64,000 nucleotides of DNA from CAVOKN01 sp963696505 (GCA_963696505.1 CAVOKN010000011.1:1-64000), one strand, 5' to 3'; positions 1-10,533 are shown, counted from the stretch's first letter. The notes: generated from the sequence alone by a model not told the origin. Program-made: numbers and translations.

Positions 1-126
1 GGCGTGCCTCATGGATGTGTGCAGGAGATGTGCGCCGAAATGGTTGCCGCCGATCTGCACGAGGCTCGGCGCCATGCGCTCCTGAAACGGCACGGTTACG
101 CATTGCCGGTGGCGGTGGAGAAGTGA
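1..126 (+). CDS. gmd: GDP-mannose 4,6-dehydratase, C-terminal end (partial)
   Basis: Frame 1 is open from the window edge to a TGA at 124-126 and reads as a 41-residue tail containing EMVAADL, EARRHALLKRHGY and a final VEK. This is the pattern of the extreme C-terminus of Gmd, which makes GDP-4-keto-6-deoxymannose, the substrate of the next gene. The GDP-fucose synthase gene starts 6 bases downstream, the usual gmd-fcl order. Only the tail is visible, so the identification rests on a short conserved segment plus context. Confidence 0.75.
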   Translation, partial: GVPHGCVQEMCAEMVAADLHEARRHALLKRHGYALPVAVEK

Positions 127-132
127 AGGTCG

Positions 133-1102
133 ATGGACGTGAATCAGACGCTATTCGTGGCCGGCCACCGCGGCATGGTGGGCTCCGCCATCGTGCGCCG
201 CCTTCAGGCGCGCGGCTACCGCAACATCCTCACCGCCGGGCGCGACGAGGTGGACCTCACTCGCCAGGGCGACGTCGAGGCATTCTTCCAGCGCAACAGG
301 ATCGACCAAGTCTATCTGGCCGCCGCCAAGGTGGGGGGCATCCATGCCAACAACACCTACCCGGCGGAGTTCATCTACGAGAACCTGATCATCGAGGCCA
401 ACATCATCCATGCCGCCCACCAGGCCGGGGTGCAGAAGCTGCTGTTCCTCGGATCCTCGTGCATCTACCCCAAGCACGCCGAGCAGCCGATGAAGGAAGA
501 GTCGCTGCTCACCGGCGTGCTGGAGGCGACCAACGAACCCTACGCGGTGGCCAAGATCGCCGGCATCAAGCTGTGCGAGAGCTACAACCGGCAATACGGG
601 CGCGACTACCGCAGCGTGATGCCCACCAACCTCTACGGCCCCCACGACAACTTCCATCCGGAGAACAGCCACGTCATCCCGGCGCTGCTGCGCCGCTTCG
701 ACGAGGCGGTGCGAGCGGGGCGCCGAGTCGGTCACGATCTGGGGCAGTGGCACACCCAAGCGCGAGTTCCTGCACGTCGACGACATGGCCGCCGCGAGCG
801 TGCATGTGATGGAACTGGACGATGACACCTATCGCACCCACACCCAGCCGATGCTCTCGCACATCAACGTCGGGACCGGCATCGACTGCACCATCCGCGA
901 ACTGGCGGAAACCATCGCCCGCGTGACCGGCTTTAAGGGGCGCCTGGCCTTCGACGCCAGCAAGCCCGACGGCACGCTGCGCAAGCTGCTCGACGTATCG
1001 CGCCTGAAGGCGCTGGGCTGGCAGGCGGGTATCGGGCTGGAGGACGGCCTGCGCGACGCCTACCGGTGGTTCGTCGACAATCGGCAGCGGTTCCGGGGTT
1101 GA
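133..1102 (+). CDS. fcl: GDP-L-fucose synthase (one frameshift)
   Basis: Epimerase/reductase that converts GDP-4-keto-6-deoxymannose to GDP-L-fucose in the cytoplasm, giving an activated sugar for the capsule. The N-terminal NADP-binding loop GHRGMVG is at residues 11-17. The SDR catalytic set is visible as SSC at 108-110 and YAVAK at 137-141. The frame that starts at 133 loses homology near base 720 (in GCGGGGCGCCGAG). The next frame carries the rest (WGSGTPKREFLHVDDMA) to the stop at 1102. Joined, the product is about 323 aa, the normal family length. The change lies in a G/C run, so a sequencing error is likely. It follows gmd directly. Confidence 0.9.
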
Positions 1103-1106
1103 TCCG

Positions 1107-1816
1107 ATGCTTCAGGGATGGGTCTTCTGTGGCGGGATGATTCGCGCCGGATCGACGCTCCAGTACCAGATCGCGAGCGAACTGATCGAGCGTGCCGATC
1201 TGGGCAGGCGGACGACCTTCATCCCGCCTGCCGACCACGCCGCGGCGCTTGCCGATCCACCGCCCTTCGGGCTCAGCACCTTCAAGACGCACCAACTGAC
1301 CGATCCGGTTGCCGCGCAGTGCCGCGCTGGGGGCGCTGTCGCGCTCTACATTTTCCGGGATCTGCGCGACGTCGTGAGTTCCTTCCAGCGCAAGGAAGGC
1401 GTTCGGCTGGCGGGGCAGCAACTCACCGATCAGGTGCTCGAACTGGTTCGGACGGATGCCGCATGGCGTTCCTTGCCTCATGTTTACGTCTCCCGCTACG
1501 AGGACGTGATCCTCTCTCTCGGTGCGGAAGTCCGAAGAATCGCCGAGTTCCTCGGCGTTCCCTGTCCCGAGGCAGTGGAGAGGCAGATCGCGGGTGACTT
1601 GTCGTACGCGGAGCAGGAAAAGACCATCGGTTCGTCGAGCCCGCGGACCTGGTGGAGAACAACCCGACGAACGTATATCACCGGGTGACGCTCCTGCATC
1701 TGAACCATCTGCAGGGCGGTGCCATCGGCCGATACCGGCTGGATCTGGACGCGGAGCAGCGCGCGCAGATCGAGGACATGGCCGGCGCATGGCTTGTCGC
1801 CAATGGATACTCCTGA
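1107..1816 (+). CDS. Sulfotransferase family protein (one frameshift)
   Basis: Likely PAPS-dependent sulfotransferase acting on a surface glycan. The N-terminal PAPS 5'-phosphosulfate loop is seen as GGMIRAGSTLQYQI (about residues 9-22), and the 3'-phosphate-binding strand as IFRDLRDVVSSFQ (about 89-101). The frame from 1107 breaks at about 1628. Adding one base there recovers RFVEPADLVENNP and a tail to the TGA at 1814-1816, about 236 aa in all, typical for short bacterial sulfotransferases. It starts 4 bases after fcl. A second sulfotransferase lies at 3177 and a PAPS-forming gene at 21293. The acceptor is unknown. Confidence 0.75.
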
Positions 1817-2062
1817 GGCCCCGTGGCGATCTGCCCAGGGAAAATGCGGGATAACCACGCAGGAACACGGAGTCGAGACGAGTGTTTCCTCTCGCAGAAA
1901 CCAGGCACAGACGACGGCGAGGGACTTTCGATCCTCTCAAGGAAACGCCGGGCCGCCCCAAGTTTCCTTGACCGCCTCGGGGGGCGGGCTGGGCGCAGCC
2001 CGGCCCTTGGGGGCGCTCACAAGCCCCCGCTGCGGCGCACCGGTGACTGTACGCTTCCCGCG
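1817..2062. other. Intergenic stretch without a supported gene
   Basis: Between the first sulfotransferase and the unknown gene at 2063. It holds a C/G-rich segment around 1975-2010 (GGGGGGCGGGCTGGGCGCAGCCCGG) able to form a short hairpin. No conserved reading frame is seen on either strand. Confidence 0.4.
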
Positions 2063-3136
2063 ATGAGAACGAACTCACAAAGCGCCAACGAACTCACGGC
2101 CATCCTGGTCCCGATGGTCAGCCGGGAGCTGAACCAGCTCGAATTCCTGTTCTTTTTGTGGGGTTTGTGGGGGCTTGTCGGACGACTCTCCGGCACGCCC
2201 AGTGAGTCGGCTGTCCGCCTGATCGTCTCGCTGGATGGGGACAGCCGGCCAGACCTCGAAGAAAACATATCCGAGGCATACGGGCAATTCGGCCTTTCAG
2301 AGATTTTCAGCGATCTCACAATCGGTTTCTGCGACATCCCGCCCGAGGAGAACATATATATCCGCACGGGCCAGCAGCCGCCTGAGAGGATCCCTCGCCT
2401 CGGTCTCAAGAGCGGGCCGAACACCCAGTTTTTCTGTTCGCTGTCCAAGTTCTGCGTTGGCGAGAACACGGTGCTGCTGAACGAGGTGGATTGCTTTCCG
2501 GTTGTCGGCGACTGGATCGGGCGGCTGAAGGGCCTGGTCGCGGGGGCCGAGACATTCTGGATCCTGGGCTCGCCCTATCGCGGCTGGGGCAGGCTCGGGC
2601 CTGAACTCCTCAGCCATGTCAATGGCAATGCGCTATACGGAGTTGGCGTGCGGGGGTTTGCGAAATTCGTCAGCGAATGGGAGCAATTGCTCGCTGAGGA
2701 AGTGACGCGAAACCCTGATCTCGCTTACGACATTTTTCTGGCATATCGCCATGCCCCGCTTTTCGACCCTGCACGTTGGGGCACCACTCCCATCGGTCTG
2801 TTCAGGAGCCTGCAGGAGATCCTTTGCCGGACCCGCTTCACCCCTTCGATTCACAATCTTGCCGGCGAGGAGGAGATCAGCGGAAGAACCAGGATAGACC
2901 TTGATGCCTACCTGGTCGACCATACCGAGACTGCGCTTGTTCATGCGCGGTTTCTCAAACTTCAGGTGCTGCAAAAGGCCTTGAGTGAGGCTAGAGAGGT
3001 AATGGGGTGCGGACGGGCAGAACGGGATGCCGTGGCCGACTATCTGATCGACGCATCGAGCCTATTGCTGGACCGGGACAACCTGGACGTTTCGCGGGAA
3101 ATCATGAACATGTTCCCCAGTGTCGCCACCGCCTGA
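2063..3136 (+). CDS. Hypothetical protein in capsule locus, possibly GT-A-like
   Basis: An intact ~357-residue protein that I do not recognise with confidence. The frame is open from 1823, but the stretch before 2063 is low-complexity and arginine-rich, so ATG 2063 (MRTNSQSANEL) is preferred. The protein has a hydrophobic N-terminal segment (FLFFLWGLWGLVGRL), then RLIVSLDGDSRPD and LNEVDCFPV. These resemble the strand and acidic motifs of nucleotide-diphospho-sugar transferase folds, without a clean DxD. The C-terminus is helical and charged. It sits between two sulfotransferase genes, which suggests a role in glycan assembly. That role is inference from context. Confidence 0.55.
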   Translation: MRTNSQSANELTAILVPMVSRELNQLEFLFFLWGLWGLVGRLSGTPSESAVRLIVSLDGDSRPDLEENISEAYGQFGLSEIFSDLTIGFCDIPPEENIYIRTGQQPPERIPRLGLKSGPNTQFFCSLSKFCVGENTVLLNEVDCFPVVGDWIGRLKGLVAGAETFWILGSPYRGWGRLGPELLSHVNGNALYGVGVRGFAKFVSEWEQLLAEEVTRNPDLAYDIFLAYRHAPLFDPARWGTTPIGLFRSLQEILCRTRFTPSIHNLAGEEEISGRTRIDLDAYLVDHTETALVHARFLKLQVLQKALSEAREVMGCGRAERDAVADYLIDASSLLLDRDNLDVSREIMNMFPSVATA

Positions 3137-3176
3137 ATGCTGGTCATGTCCGGGCAATATTAGTGAGGTGATTCAA

Positions 3177-3947
3177 ATGAAGCCAAGCATCTGTTTCGCG
3201 TTCTCGATTCACAAGTCGGGGAGTACACTCTTCTACAATCTGCTGAACCGGGCAATGCACAGGGCTGGGGAGTTGGGAATTGGCAATGCGCTTCGCTACG
3301 TCTCGATTTCTGATCAATTGTTCAATGCCGGAGTGCCGGAAACGGTTTTGATGGCCCCTGCATTCCCTCAAACGCACAATCAGCGGTTCGATGAGGACGG
3401 AACGCTCTACGGCGGCTTCCGATTCGTTCCGGCGTTCGCGACCAACGAGTTTCTGGCTGGCAAGCGGATCATGGTGCTGGTGCGAGACCCTCGCGACGTA
3501 TTGACCAGCCTGTACTTCTCGCAGAAGAAGAGTCACCGTGTCCCTGTGGGGGAGGGCGGAGCATTCATGGAAAAGCTCAGGGAACAGACGCAACGCGAGG
3601 ATGTTGATGAGTTTGCGCTGCGCGTTGCAAGGCGTGGCCCCTGGGCAGCGCGTTTCGCCAGAATCACGGAGATCAGATCGCTCGGCGCGTCGTGGCGATA
3701 CGAGGACGTAGTCTTCGAAAAGGCCCGGTGGCTGGACGAGATCCTGGCATATCTGGAGATCGATCTTCCCAAGGCCAGCCGCGATGAGTTCGTCAGGGCC
3801 GAGGATATCCGCCCGGATCACGAGGATGCCGATAAGCATATTCGCCAGGTTACGCCGGGGGACCATAAGCGCAAGCTGAGAGCGGATACGATTGATGAGT
3901 TGAATCACATTTTTTGCGATACGCTGGAGGCCTTAGGGTATTTCTGA
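3177..3947 (+). CDS. Sulfotransferase domain protein
   Basis: Intact ~256-aa sulfotransferase. ATG 3177 is chosen over the upstream in-frame start at 3120 because GAGGTG lies at 3164-3169 and the conserved part begins at once (CFAFSIHKSGSTLFYNLL). KSGST at about residues 13-17 is the 5'-phosphosulfate loop. MVLVRDPRDVLTSLYFS in mid-protein is the 3'-phosphate site with its conserved Arg and Ser. Near the C-terminus RQVTPGDHKRKL resembles the R-x-G-x-x-G-x-W/K-type PAPS-binding end segment. With the 1107 gene it makes a sulfotransferase pair inside a capsule locus. Base composition is lower in GC from here to about 6100. Confidence 0.85.
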   Translation: MKPSICFAFSIHKSGSTLFYNLLNRAMHRAGELGIGNALRYVSISDQLFNAGVPETVLMAPAFPQTHNQRFDEDGTLYGGFRFVPAFATNEFLAGKRIMVLVRDPRDVLTSLYFSQKKSHRVPVGEGGAFMEKLREQTQREDVDEFALRVARRGPWAARFARITEIRSLGASWRYEDVVFEKARWLDEILAYLEIDLPKASRDEFVRAEDIRPDHEDADKHIRQVTPGDHKRKLRADTIDELNHIFCDTLEALGYF

Positions 3948-3977
3948 GAGAACAAAATTTTTGGGAGCCCAATTTTC

Positions 3978-6107
3978 ATGAGTAACCCCGGTGCACAGAA
4001 GGCACATCCCCGCGTTCCTCAGGAGGAGATTCTGAAGTTTTTAAGAAAGCTACGCATGTATGACGTAAACATTCCTAAGGTTCGAATCGGTAGCTTGGGT
4101 GACGGTGGATATGTCATTCCAGACGACCTAGCGCACATCAAAGGGGTGATTTCGATTGGGATCGGTGGAGAAGTGAGCTTTGATCAGCATTTTGCGGACC
4201 TGGGTTTGAAGGTCTATCAGTATGACCACACGGTAGACGGCCCACCAGTTACCCATAAGAACTTTCTGTTTAATAAGGTCGGTTGGAACTCCAAAGCCGA
4301 AAATGGCTTCACAACCCTTTCGGAAATTCTAGATGCGAACAATTTATATGATGGTGATTGTCTACTGAAGTTTGACGTAGAGGGTGCGGAGTGGGACGCA
4401 TTGGTGAACGTCTCGACGACACTTCTGCAACGTTTTCGAATCATTGTATGTGAGTTACATCGGTTCGCGGCATTGGAGGCACGGCCGTTTTTTCAGAAGG
4501 CACAGCGGGCAATTAATATTCTCACAGAGAATCACAAGGTGGTTCATGTTCATCCGAACAATTGCTGCGGTATCGAGTTAGTGGGTGGGATTATATTGCC
4601 TAAGGTCGCCGAGTTTACGTTTATTCGTACCGATAGAGGCTCATTTGCTCGTAGCACTGCCGCGATACCTTCAGCTCTTGATTGTCCCAACTTACGGAAT
4701 AGGCCAGAGATCGTGCTAACACCTTTCCATCTCGATTTGGAGGAGAGTGAGGCGGATGCACAGGCGCCGCCGGAGTCGCGGCTCAATCCCAGATTCTTCA
4801 ACGCGCCGCTCCTGGATGCTACGGATGTCCGCAGGCGAGTTCGACGTGTCTTATCGGCGTTCAAGATAGAAACCGAGCCGGGGAACCCTGGGCCCGGTTT
4901 GATCGCGTTCTTGGCTATTTCGGGTATTTCGCTGTCGGGTAGGACGGTGGACGAGAGCGGCACGAAGGGGGGGGGGCCTTTTATCCTGTGGCTCCGAATC
5001 GACAACCCCGCTGGGGCGAGCCTCAGGGACTTAAATGTTCCTATCGAGCAGCGATTGGAAGCACTTTCATCGGAACTGAAGGCCCGCTTACGTTCCGACC
5101 AGAGCCTACTCGTCCTGGATTGGTCACATGAGGGTTCCCCAGTCAATGCGCCACTGCTTGGTTTGGGTGAGGCGCTGAGAAACTGGGGATTTCCCCCGTC
5201 TCGGACAATCTTGCTGACGCAGAACCGCATTTTGCGGGACACTTATCTTCAGCGGCTGCTTGCCGGACGTGAGCCACTGCATATCGTACCGGCTCATTCG
5301 TACCTATCGAGTTATTGGGAGATGGTCTGCCTCGGTAACGCAGCGGGCAGGGAGTTTGAGCAAAGGGTGGGTTTCGCCACTGAGGGTGACCAGACCAGGC
5401 GGTATAGGTACATTTGTCTCAACTACCACTTGCGGCCGGCTCGAGCCATCGTCGTTACGCGTCTCCTGCAACGACCCGAATCGGGCTGGATTTCTTTTGA
5501 TGCGAGCCGCTTGCGGACGTACATAATGGAGAACCCCTCACGCTTGTGGGAGGAGATTCGGGGCCTTTCGTTGCCCGAGGAATCCGCGATAAACGAGGCA
5601 ATGGTCCGTAGCGTTATCGATGAAGGTCTTGCTATACAGCCCGACGACAGCAACCTTGCTGGCCTGCACCAGGCGTTTTATGGCGTGCCGGTAAGCGCGT
5701 TTCGAGAATCGGAGCTTTATATCGTAACGGAATCCGAGATGTCTGCCCAGAGTGTCCGGCGTTTTACCGAGAAGACCCTGAAGGCTATCGTTGCCGGCAT
5801 TCCCTTTATCGTTTTCGGGAACCCTGGCACGGTGGAGGCTTTCGCTCAGATGGGGTTCGACACGCTGGGTGATTTTGTTGATCATTCCTATGATTCCATC
5901 GAGGACCCGGCACATCGGCTCGCTACGGCCTGGCGTGAGGTGGAGCGCTTCTTATCAAGGCCTGCTGGCTTTTCAGTAGAGGAACTTCAGCGATTGCGTT
6001 CTGCGTCCAATCACAACAGAGGTATTTTCGAGACTCAGATGCCGCTCGAGTGGATCCTTCCGCCGCTAGCTGAAGTTTATGCCCTCATGTTCCCAGATAA
6101 GGCATGA
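3978..6107 (+). CDS. Fusion: FkbM-type methyltransferase with exostosin-like C-terminal domain
   Basis: Intact 709-residue protein in two parts. Residues ~1-230 resemble FkbM/Methyltransf_21-type SAM methyltransferases: GDGGYVIPDDL, VISIGIGGEVSFD (SAM loop), and CLLKFDVEGAEWDAL (the diagnostic K-x-D-V-E-G-A-E). Residues ~270-709 contain ESEMSAQSVRRFTEKTLKAI, IPFIVFGNPGTVE and DHSYDSIEDP. This pattern of TEKT, P-F-I-x-x-G and D-x-S-Y-D is seen in exostosin-like glycosyltransferase-fold proteins. The gene is clearly poorer in GC than its neighbours, with many AT-ending codons, suggesting recent acquisition. Its stop overlaps the next start (ATGA at 6104). Probable role: methylating and transferring a sugar on the surface polymer. 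Confidence 0.7.
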   Translation: MSNPGAQKAHPRVPQEEILKFLRKLRMYDVNIPKVRIGSLGDGGYVIPDDLAHIKGVISIGIGGEVSFDQHFADLGLKVYQYDHTVDGPPVTHKNFLFNKVGWNSKAENGFTTLSEILDANNLYDGDCLLKFDVEGAEWDALVNVSTTLLQRFRIIVCELHRFAALEARPFFQKAQRAINILTENHKVVHVHPNNCCGIELVGGIILPKVAEFTFIRTDRGSFARSTAAIPSALDCPNLRNRPEIVLTPFHLDLEESEADAQAPPESRLNPRFFNAPLLDATDVRRRVRRVLSAFKIETEPGNPGPGLIAFLAISGISLSGRTVDESGTKGGGPFILWLRIDNPAGASLRDLNVPIEQRLEALSSELKARLRSDQSLLVLDWSHEGSPVNAPLLGLGEALRNWGFPPSRTILLTQNRILRDTYLQRLLAGREPLHIVPAHSYLSSYWEMVCLGNAAGREFEQRVGFATEGDQTRRYRYICLNYHLRPARAIVVTRLLQRPESGWISFDASRLRTYIMENPSRLWEEIRGLSLPEESAINEAMVRSVIDEGLAIQPDDSNLAGLHQAFYGVPVSAFRESELYIVTESEMSAQSVRRFTEKTLKAIVAGIPFIVFGNPGTVEAFAQMGFDTLGDFVDHSYDSIEDPAHRLATAWREVERFLSRPAGFSVEELQRLRSASNHNRGIFETQMPLEWILPPLAEVYALMFPDKA

Positions 6108-7697
6108 GACCGACTGGTAAATACGTGATTGTGCGTGCGTTGGGTCGCCATAGGTGGAGGTACGCGATTCTGCTGCGGCGCATTGGCTGGATCTGGAGAA
6201 TGCTTGGGCTGTGCGGTCTATTGCTGGCATCGGCGCATACGTTAACTGTGCGAGCCGACGCAGGTTTTCGCTTCTCAGAGACAAGCTTAAATTTGAGCGA
6301 GAGCAATTGGCTCGGGCTGGAGGAACGGCAGGTATTCTTCAGGAGTTTGACGCACACGGAGGAGGGGCGCTCTTGGACGATGAAGATCGGCAAAGGTGGG
6401 CAAATATATTCGATCACGACGCCAGAGTTGGGAGAGATGGTGGCGGCGCAACGCGCGAAGTACGGCCAGTGGGTGGACGAAGTGTTTCAGCATGTGATTC
6501 CGATGCCCCCGCAAAAGCAGGTGGTAGGCAAAAGCAAGGTGGTAGACGGTGACATTCATCAGGCGGGCTACTACACGCACAGCGACATTGATGCCTGCGT
6601 TACAGTTGTTGCCGCGTAGCGTTTATTCCCCGCTGTTTGCCTACCGCTTACGATCCAGCCGCCAGCCGGGTAAGTTTCATCACATGGCCGCAGCACGCGC
6701 ATTTGCCGCGCAAGTATGGCGAGAATTTGATGACAATGGAGCAAGACAATCACGGATCTGGGTGTCGGCGTGATCGAGATAGAGGTGGCTGATCGACAAA
6801 TGGGGAGGCGCCCGAAATGAGATGTTCACTCTGCCGTGGGCGGCCTTCCGCAATGCGACGCTTCCGACCCAGGTATTGAGCAATCGGGACGGAAGCTATC
6901 GAGTCGCAAACAAGGAGTTTCGGTGCTCGCGGACAGGATCCCAGACTGCGGGAGGGGAGGACGGGTGGATGGCTGGCGTTCGTTTCAGGGGAATCACCTA
7001 CGGCTCGCGGTATCGGGATCGTCTTCGGCAAGGATCCTCTGCCCCTGGACGGCACGCGCGGATACGTGCAGTGGGGAACGTATGGATCACCGAAGCGGCC
7101 GGACCTGCAGGGTGCAGTGGCCGAGATCGAGCGGGATGTCCAACCTGTCGGCGGGAGAGTCGCTCCGCTACCGCTATTACCTGGTGATCGGCACTCTCGC
7201 GGAGATTCAGCAGAAGGGCAATGCGCTGGAGTCCAGCGTTAAGCTGGAAAGGATAGTCAGGATGCCGGCCGACGCAGCGCCGATGCCGATATGTCGCGAT
7301 GGCCGCAATGGCCTGAAGCGTACGTGCTAGGCGGGTGAAAGGCCCGTATTCAGGACGTACCGCGAGTTCGTGGCGAACTCCCGACCCCTGTTCCTTCTGG
7401 CAGGAGGTCGGGACTGGCCAGTTCATGGTCACGGACAACCCCTACGAGATCAGCTTCGACCCGACTGACGGGGCTACTCGGTACGTGGATCTGCTTGGCT
7501 GGGCGTTGCCCGTAAGCAAAGCCACCGATGGGTGCGGACTGGTGCCCTTGGGCACTGCGATTGCCTCGGCGAAACCGCGCCCGCGGCTTGGCAGGGACGC
7601 ATCGGACTTGCGTGTGCTGAGTGCGAGCGAGGGGAAATGCCCATCGATCGGTGAGCGGCCAACTGCGACTGGAGTGCGATCCAGCCTGACTCCATGA
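6104..7697 (+). pseudogene. Decayed gene for a large exported protein of unknown function
   Basis: The first frame (6104-6619) gives a 171-aa N-terminus with a positively charged leader and a hydrophobic segment (LGLCGLLLASAHTL), then YSITTPELGEMVAAQRAKYG and HQAGYYTHSDID. After that, protein-like sequence moves between frames: SPLFAY (~6625-6650), IDKWGGARNEMFTLPWAAFRN (~6795-6855), GIVFGKDPLPLDG (~7015-7055), ESLRYRYYLVIGTLAEIQ (~7155-7215), and TDNPYEISFDPTDGATRYVD (~7430-7490). These pieces are in the same order and direction, so they look like one gene of roughly 500 codons with at least five frame changes. I do not recognise the family. The number of lesions in 1.6 kb is higher than in neighbours, favouring true decay over read error, though both are possible. 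Confidence 0.5.
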
Positions 7698-7739
7698 ATG
7701 GTTTTTTTGTTGGGCCGGTTTCGGTTCGTGCTTCAGAGA

Positions 7740-7862
7740 ATGTCGCGCCAATTCCCGCGTGACAACATTCATGACGATGATTGGATCGATTTCGACGCTT
7801 GTGCACTTGCAGCAGGGATGTCCGATGCCATCGCCTTGGAGATGCAGGATTCGGCCGGCTGA
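7740..7862 (+). CDS. Possible small acidic ORF
   Basis: A 40-codon frame (MSRQFPRDNIHDDDWIDFD...EMQDSAG) runs from ATG 7740 to TGA 7860-7862. It is acidic and less arginine-rich than the spurious frames around it. It may equally be the last fragment of the decayed gene upstream. No RBS of note and no recognised motif; listed as a low-confidence candidate. Confidence 0.2.
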   Translation: MSRQFPRDNIHDDDWIDFDACALAAGMSDAIALEMQDSAG

Positions 7863-8081
7863 ATCGGCGAATCGATCGCCTTGTTGGCGCATGGGTTCCA
7901 TCCGTGGCGCCTTCGGGGCCGGTGCAGTCGATTAGTATTAGCCCACGTTGCCTCGCGGGGTTTCTGGACTGTCGGCTGATTGAGTGCAACAAATGGCGGC
8001 GCCTCGCTGGCGAAAGGCTGGCGCGATGCCTGAAGGTTGCTCGGTCATGCCCCGTGAGCGGTATTCGGGACGAAGGGCACC
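7863..8081. other. Intergenic stretch, nothing supported
   Basis: About 220 bases between the small ORF and the glycosyltransferase gene. Reading frames here show no conserved motif; no hairpin or repeat of note was seen. Confidence 0.35.
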
Positions 8082-10342
8082 ATGGGAATTCGAGGTGCGA
8101 CCGTGGAGACGGTGGAGTGCGAACTGCTGCCACCGGGTGCGGCACAGAAGGTCGGCGATCAGCGTTGGCGCTGCGACGACGGGGAGTTGCGTTTCGCCTT
8201 GCGGGTGCCGGCCGGGAGATTTCCGCAGGGCTGGGTGCTGGTCCGGGCGCGAGTGCGACGGCGCGGAGGGGATTGTTCCTGCACCTTGTTCATCGATTCG
8301 GGGAACGCTGACGACGAACATCGAGCCGTCGCGATTCCCGTTCCTCGCAGTGGCAAGATCGCGGAGCTGGTGCGGCTGCCCGACGATGTACGCGGCCTGG
8401 TATGGCAGTTGACGGGGGCATCTGGCGAAGTTTCCGTTGGGCAGCTCACGCTGACCGCGGTCGGGGTACTGGAACGTACCCGGTGCATGCTGAAACGGGT
8501 CGTGCCGCTGCTGGTGCGCCTGCCGGCGGAGTTGCGTCGGCGCAGGGGCCTGACGGTGTGGCGTGTGCTGTCCGACTTGGCGGAAGCCTACCGGATCGCA
8601 GGGCAGATCGGAGGCGGTCTGCCGAGCCTGACTTATGCCCAATGGATCGAGCGCTTCGATTCCCTGTCCGAAGGGGACCGCGGCGCGATCCGAGGGAGCA
8701 TCGAACGCTTTGGCAGCTATCCGCGGTTCCACGTCGTCGTGCCGGCGGTGGGGGCGGATCGGCGGCCCGTGGATGCCACCCTGCGGTCGCTCGACTTTCA
8801 GCTCTACCGCGGATTTCACCGTGACGGTGCTGGACGCGGGTGGGTCTGTCGTTGGCGGCTACGATCCGGTTGTCGCCTTGAGGGAACCGGGGATCGGCTC
8901 GCGGGTGATCCCTGCGGGCCGCATCCGTGCCGTACTCGACGAAATGGCGGACGAACTGGCGGGACGCTTGCCGTCTCCGTATGTGGTCGTTGTGCCGGCC
9001 GGAACCCGGCTGGCGGAGCATGCGCTCTACTGGATCGCCTCGGAGTTGGTCGCAGCTCCGGGAGCGGTGCTGATCTATGCCGACGACGATACGGCGGACG
9101 AGGCGGGGCGGCGCAGTACGCCCCGGTTCAAGCCCGACTGGTCACCCGAACACCTGCGCTCCACGGACTACATCGGCCGGGCGGCCGCGGTTCGCGCCGA
9201 TGAGCTGATCCGCGCCGGAGGTCTCAGCCACGAATCCTGCTTCGGAGATGGGCGCGGCGCGCTGCTGGGGATGGCCGAGGCTTTGGGGTTCGATGCCGTG
9301 CGGCACATTCCGGCGGTCCTGTTCCATCTCCCTCCGTGGTCTGGAGCCGGCGAAGCGGGGCAGGATGACAACGGCACGCGCGCGCTCGCCGCGCACCTGG
9401 CGCGAAGCGGCATCGATGCCGGAGTGAGCGCTACGCGCCCGGGATGCTTCCGGGTGCGCTACGCGCTGCCGGATCCTCCCCCGCTGGTGAGCATCGTCGT
9501 GCCGACCCGGGACGGGGTGGCCCTGTTGCGCCAGTGCGTCGAGAGTGTCGTGTCGAAGACGAGCTATCCGCGCTACGAAATCCTCGTCGTGGACAACGGC
9601 AGCGTCGAGCCGCAATCCCTCGACTACCTGGCAGAGATCGCGCAGCGGCCCGGGGTGCGCGTGCTGCGTTACGACCGGCCGTTCAACTTCGCGGCGATCA
9701 ACAACTTCGCTGCCGGCGAGGCACGGGGCGAGGTGCTGTGCCTGATGAACAACGACGTGGAGGTGATCTCCCCGGACTGGCTGGAGGAGATGGTCTCGCG
9801 CCTGGCGCAGCCGGGGGTCGGCGTGGTCGGCGCGAAGCTCTATTTCGCGGACGGTAGGGTGCAGCATGGGGGCGACGCCGTCGGCCCCGGCGGGTGTGCC
9901 GACCATCATGCACGTCGGCCTTGCACGGGAGGCGCCCGGCTACTGCAACCGGGCGGTGGTGGCGCAGGAGGTCTCGGCAGTGACCGCCGCGTGCATGGTC
10001 ACGTGGCGCAGCCTTTACCTGGAACTGGGCGGGCTGGACGAGAAGGAACTCGCGGTGGCGTTCAACGACGTCGATTATTGCCTGAAGGTTTGGGCGGCGG
10101 GTCGGCGGGTGATCTTCACGCCGCACGCGGAGCTTTATCACCATGAGTCCGCTACCCGTGGTCTGGACGAGTCGCGCGAGAAACGGAGCCGGTCGCGGCG
10201 CGAACGCGATGTCATGCGGGCGCGCTGGCGCGGGCGGATGGCGCATGATCCCTACTACAACCCCAATCTGAACTACCGCCTGCCCGACTTCTCCCTTGGC
10301 GATGCGCCGCTGGCGCGCAGGCCCTGGGTGGCGCCGCGTTGA
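8082..10342 (+). CDS. Glycosyltransferase family 2 protein with N-terminal extension (two frameshifts)
   Basis: Large ~750-aa glycosyltransferase reconstructed from three frames: 8082 to about 8820, then to about 9885, then to the stop at 10342. The C-terminal half carries a GT2 domain: LVSIVVPTRDGVALLRQCVESV, YEILVVDNGS, FNFAAINNFAA, CLMNNDVEVISPDWLEEM and ELGGLDE..VAFNDVDYCLKV, the expected nucleotide-binding and acceptor motifs. The N-terminal ~230 residues are a separate beta-rich-looking domain without a recognised motif. A middle GT-like segment (LIYADDDTADEAGRRSTPRFKPDWSPE) looks like a second, diverged GT2 core, as in rhamnan/O-antigen type enzymes. Inferred role: building the capsule repeat unit. 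Confidence 0.8.
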
Positions 10343-10508
10343 AGGCCCGGAGCGCGGCTTGCAGCGTGTGCCGGGAGGTCGCCGGCTCGGGTCATGCCTC
10401 TGCTGCGGCGTGCCCTGCTGAGTCCCGGCCGTTGAGCTTCGAGGATACACTGCAAGTTCTCTACGCTTTCGAGGAACGGCCGCGCTCTTGCCTGCGGATT
10501 GAGCTACT

Positions 10509-10533
10509 ACCCGCAACGTGATCGTTCGCGGGT
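10509..10533 (+). terminator. Stem-loop after the GT2 gene
   Basis: ACCCGC-AACG-TGAT-CGTT-C-GCGGGT: a 10-bp stem with one bulged base and a four-base loop at 10509-10533. It lacks a clear T-run, so it may be a weak terminator or an mRNA-stabilising hairpin. It lies in the 326-base gap 10343-10668, in which no gene is seen. Confidence 0.4.
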
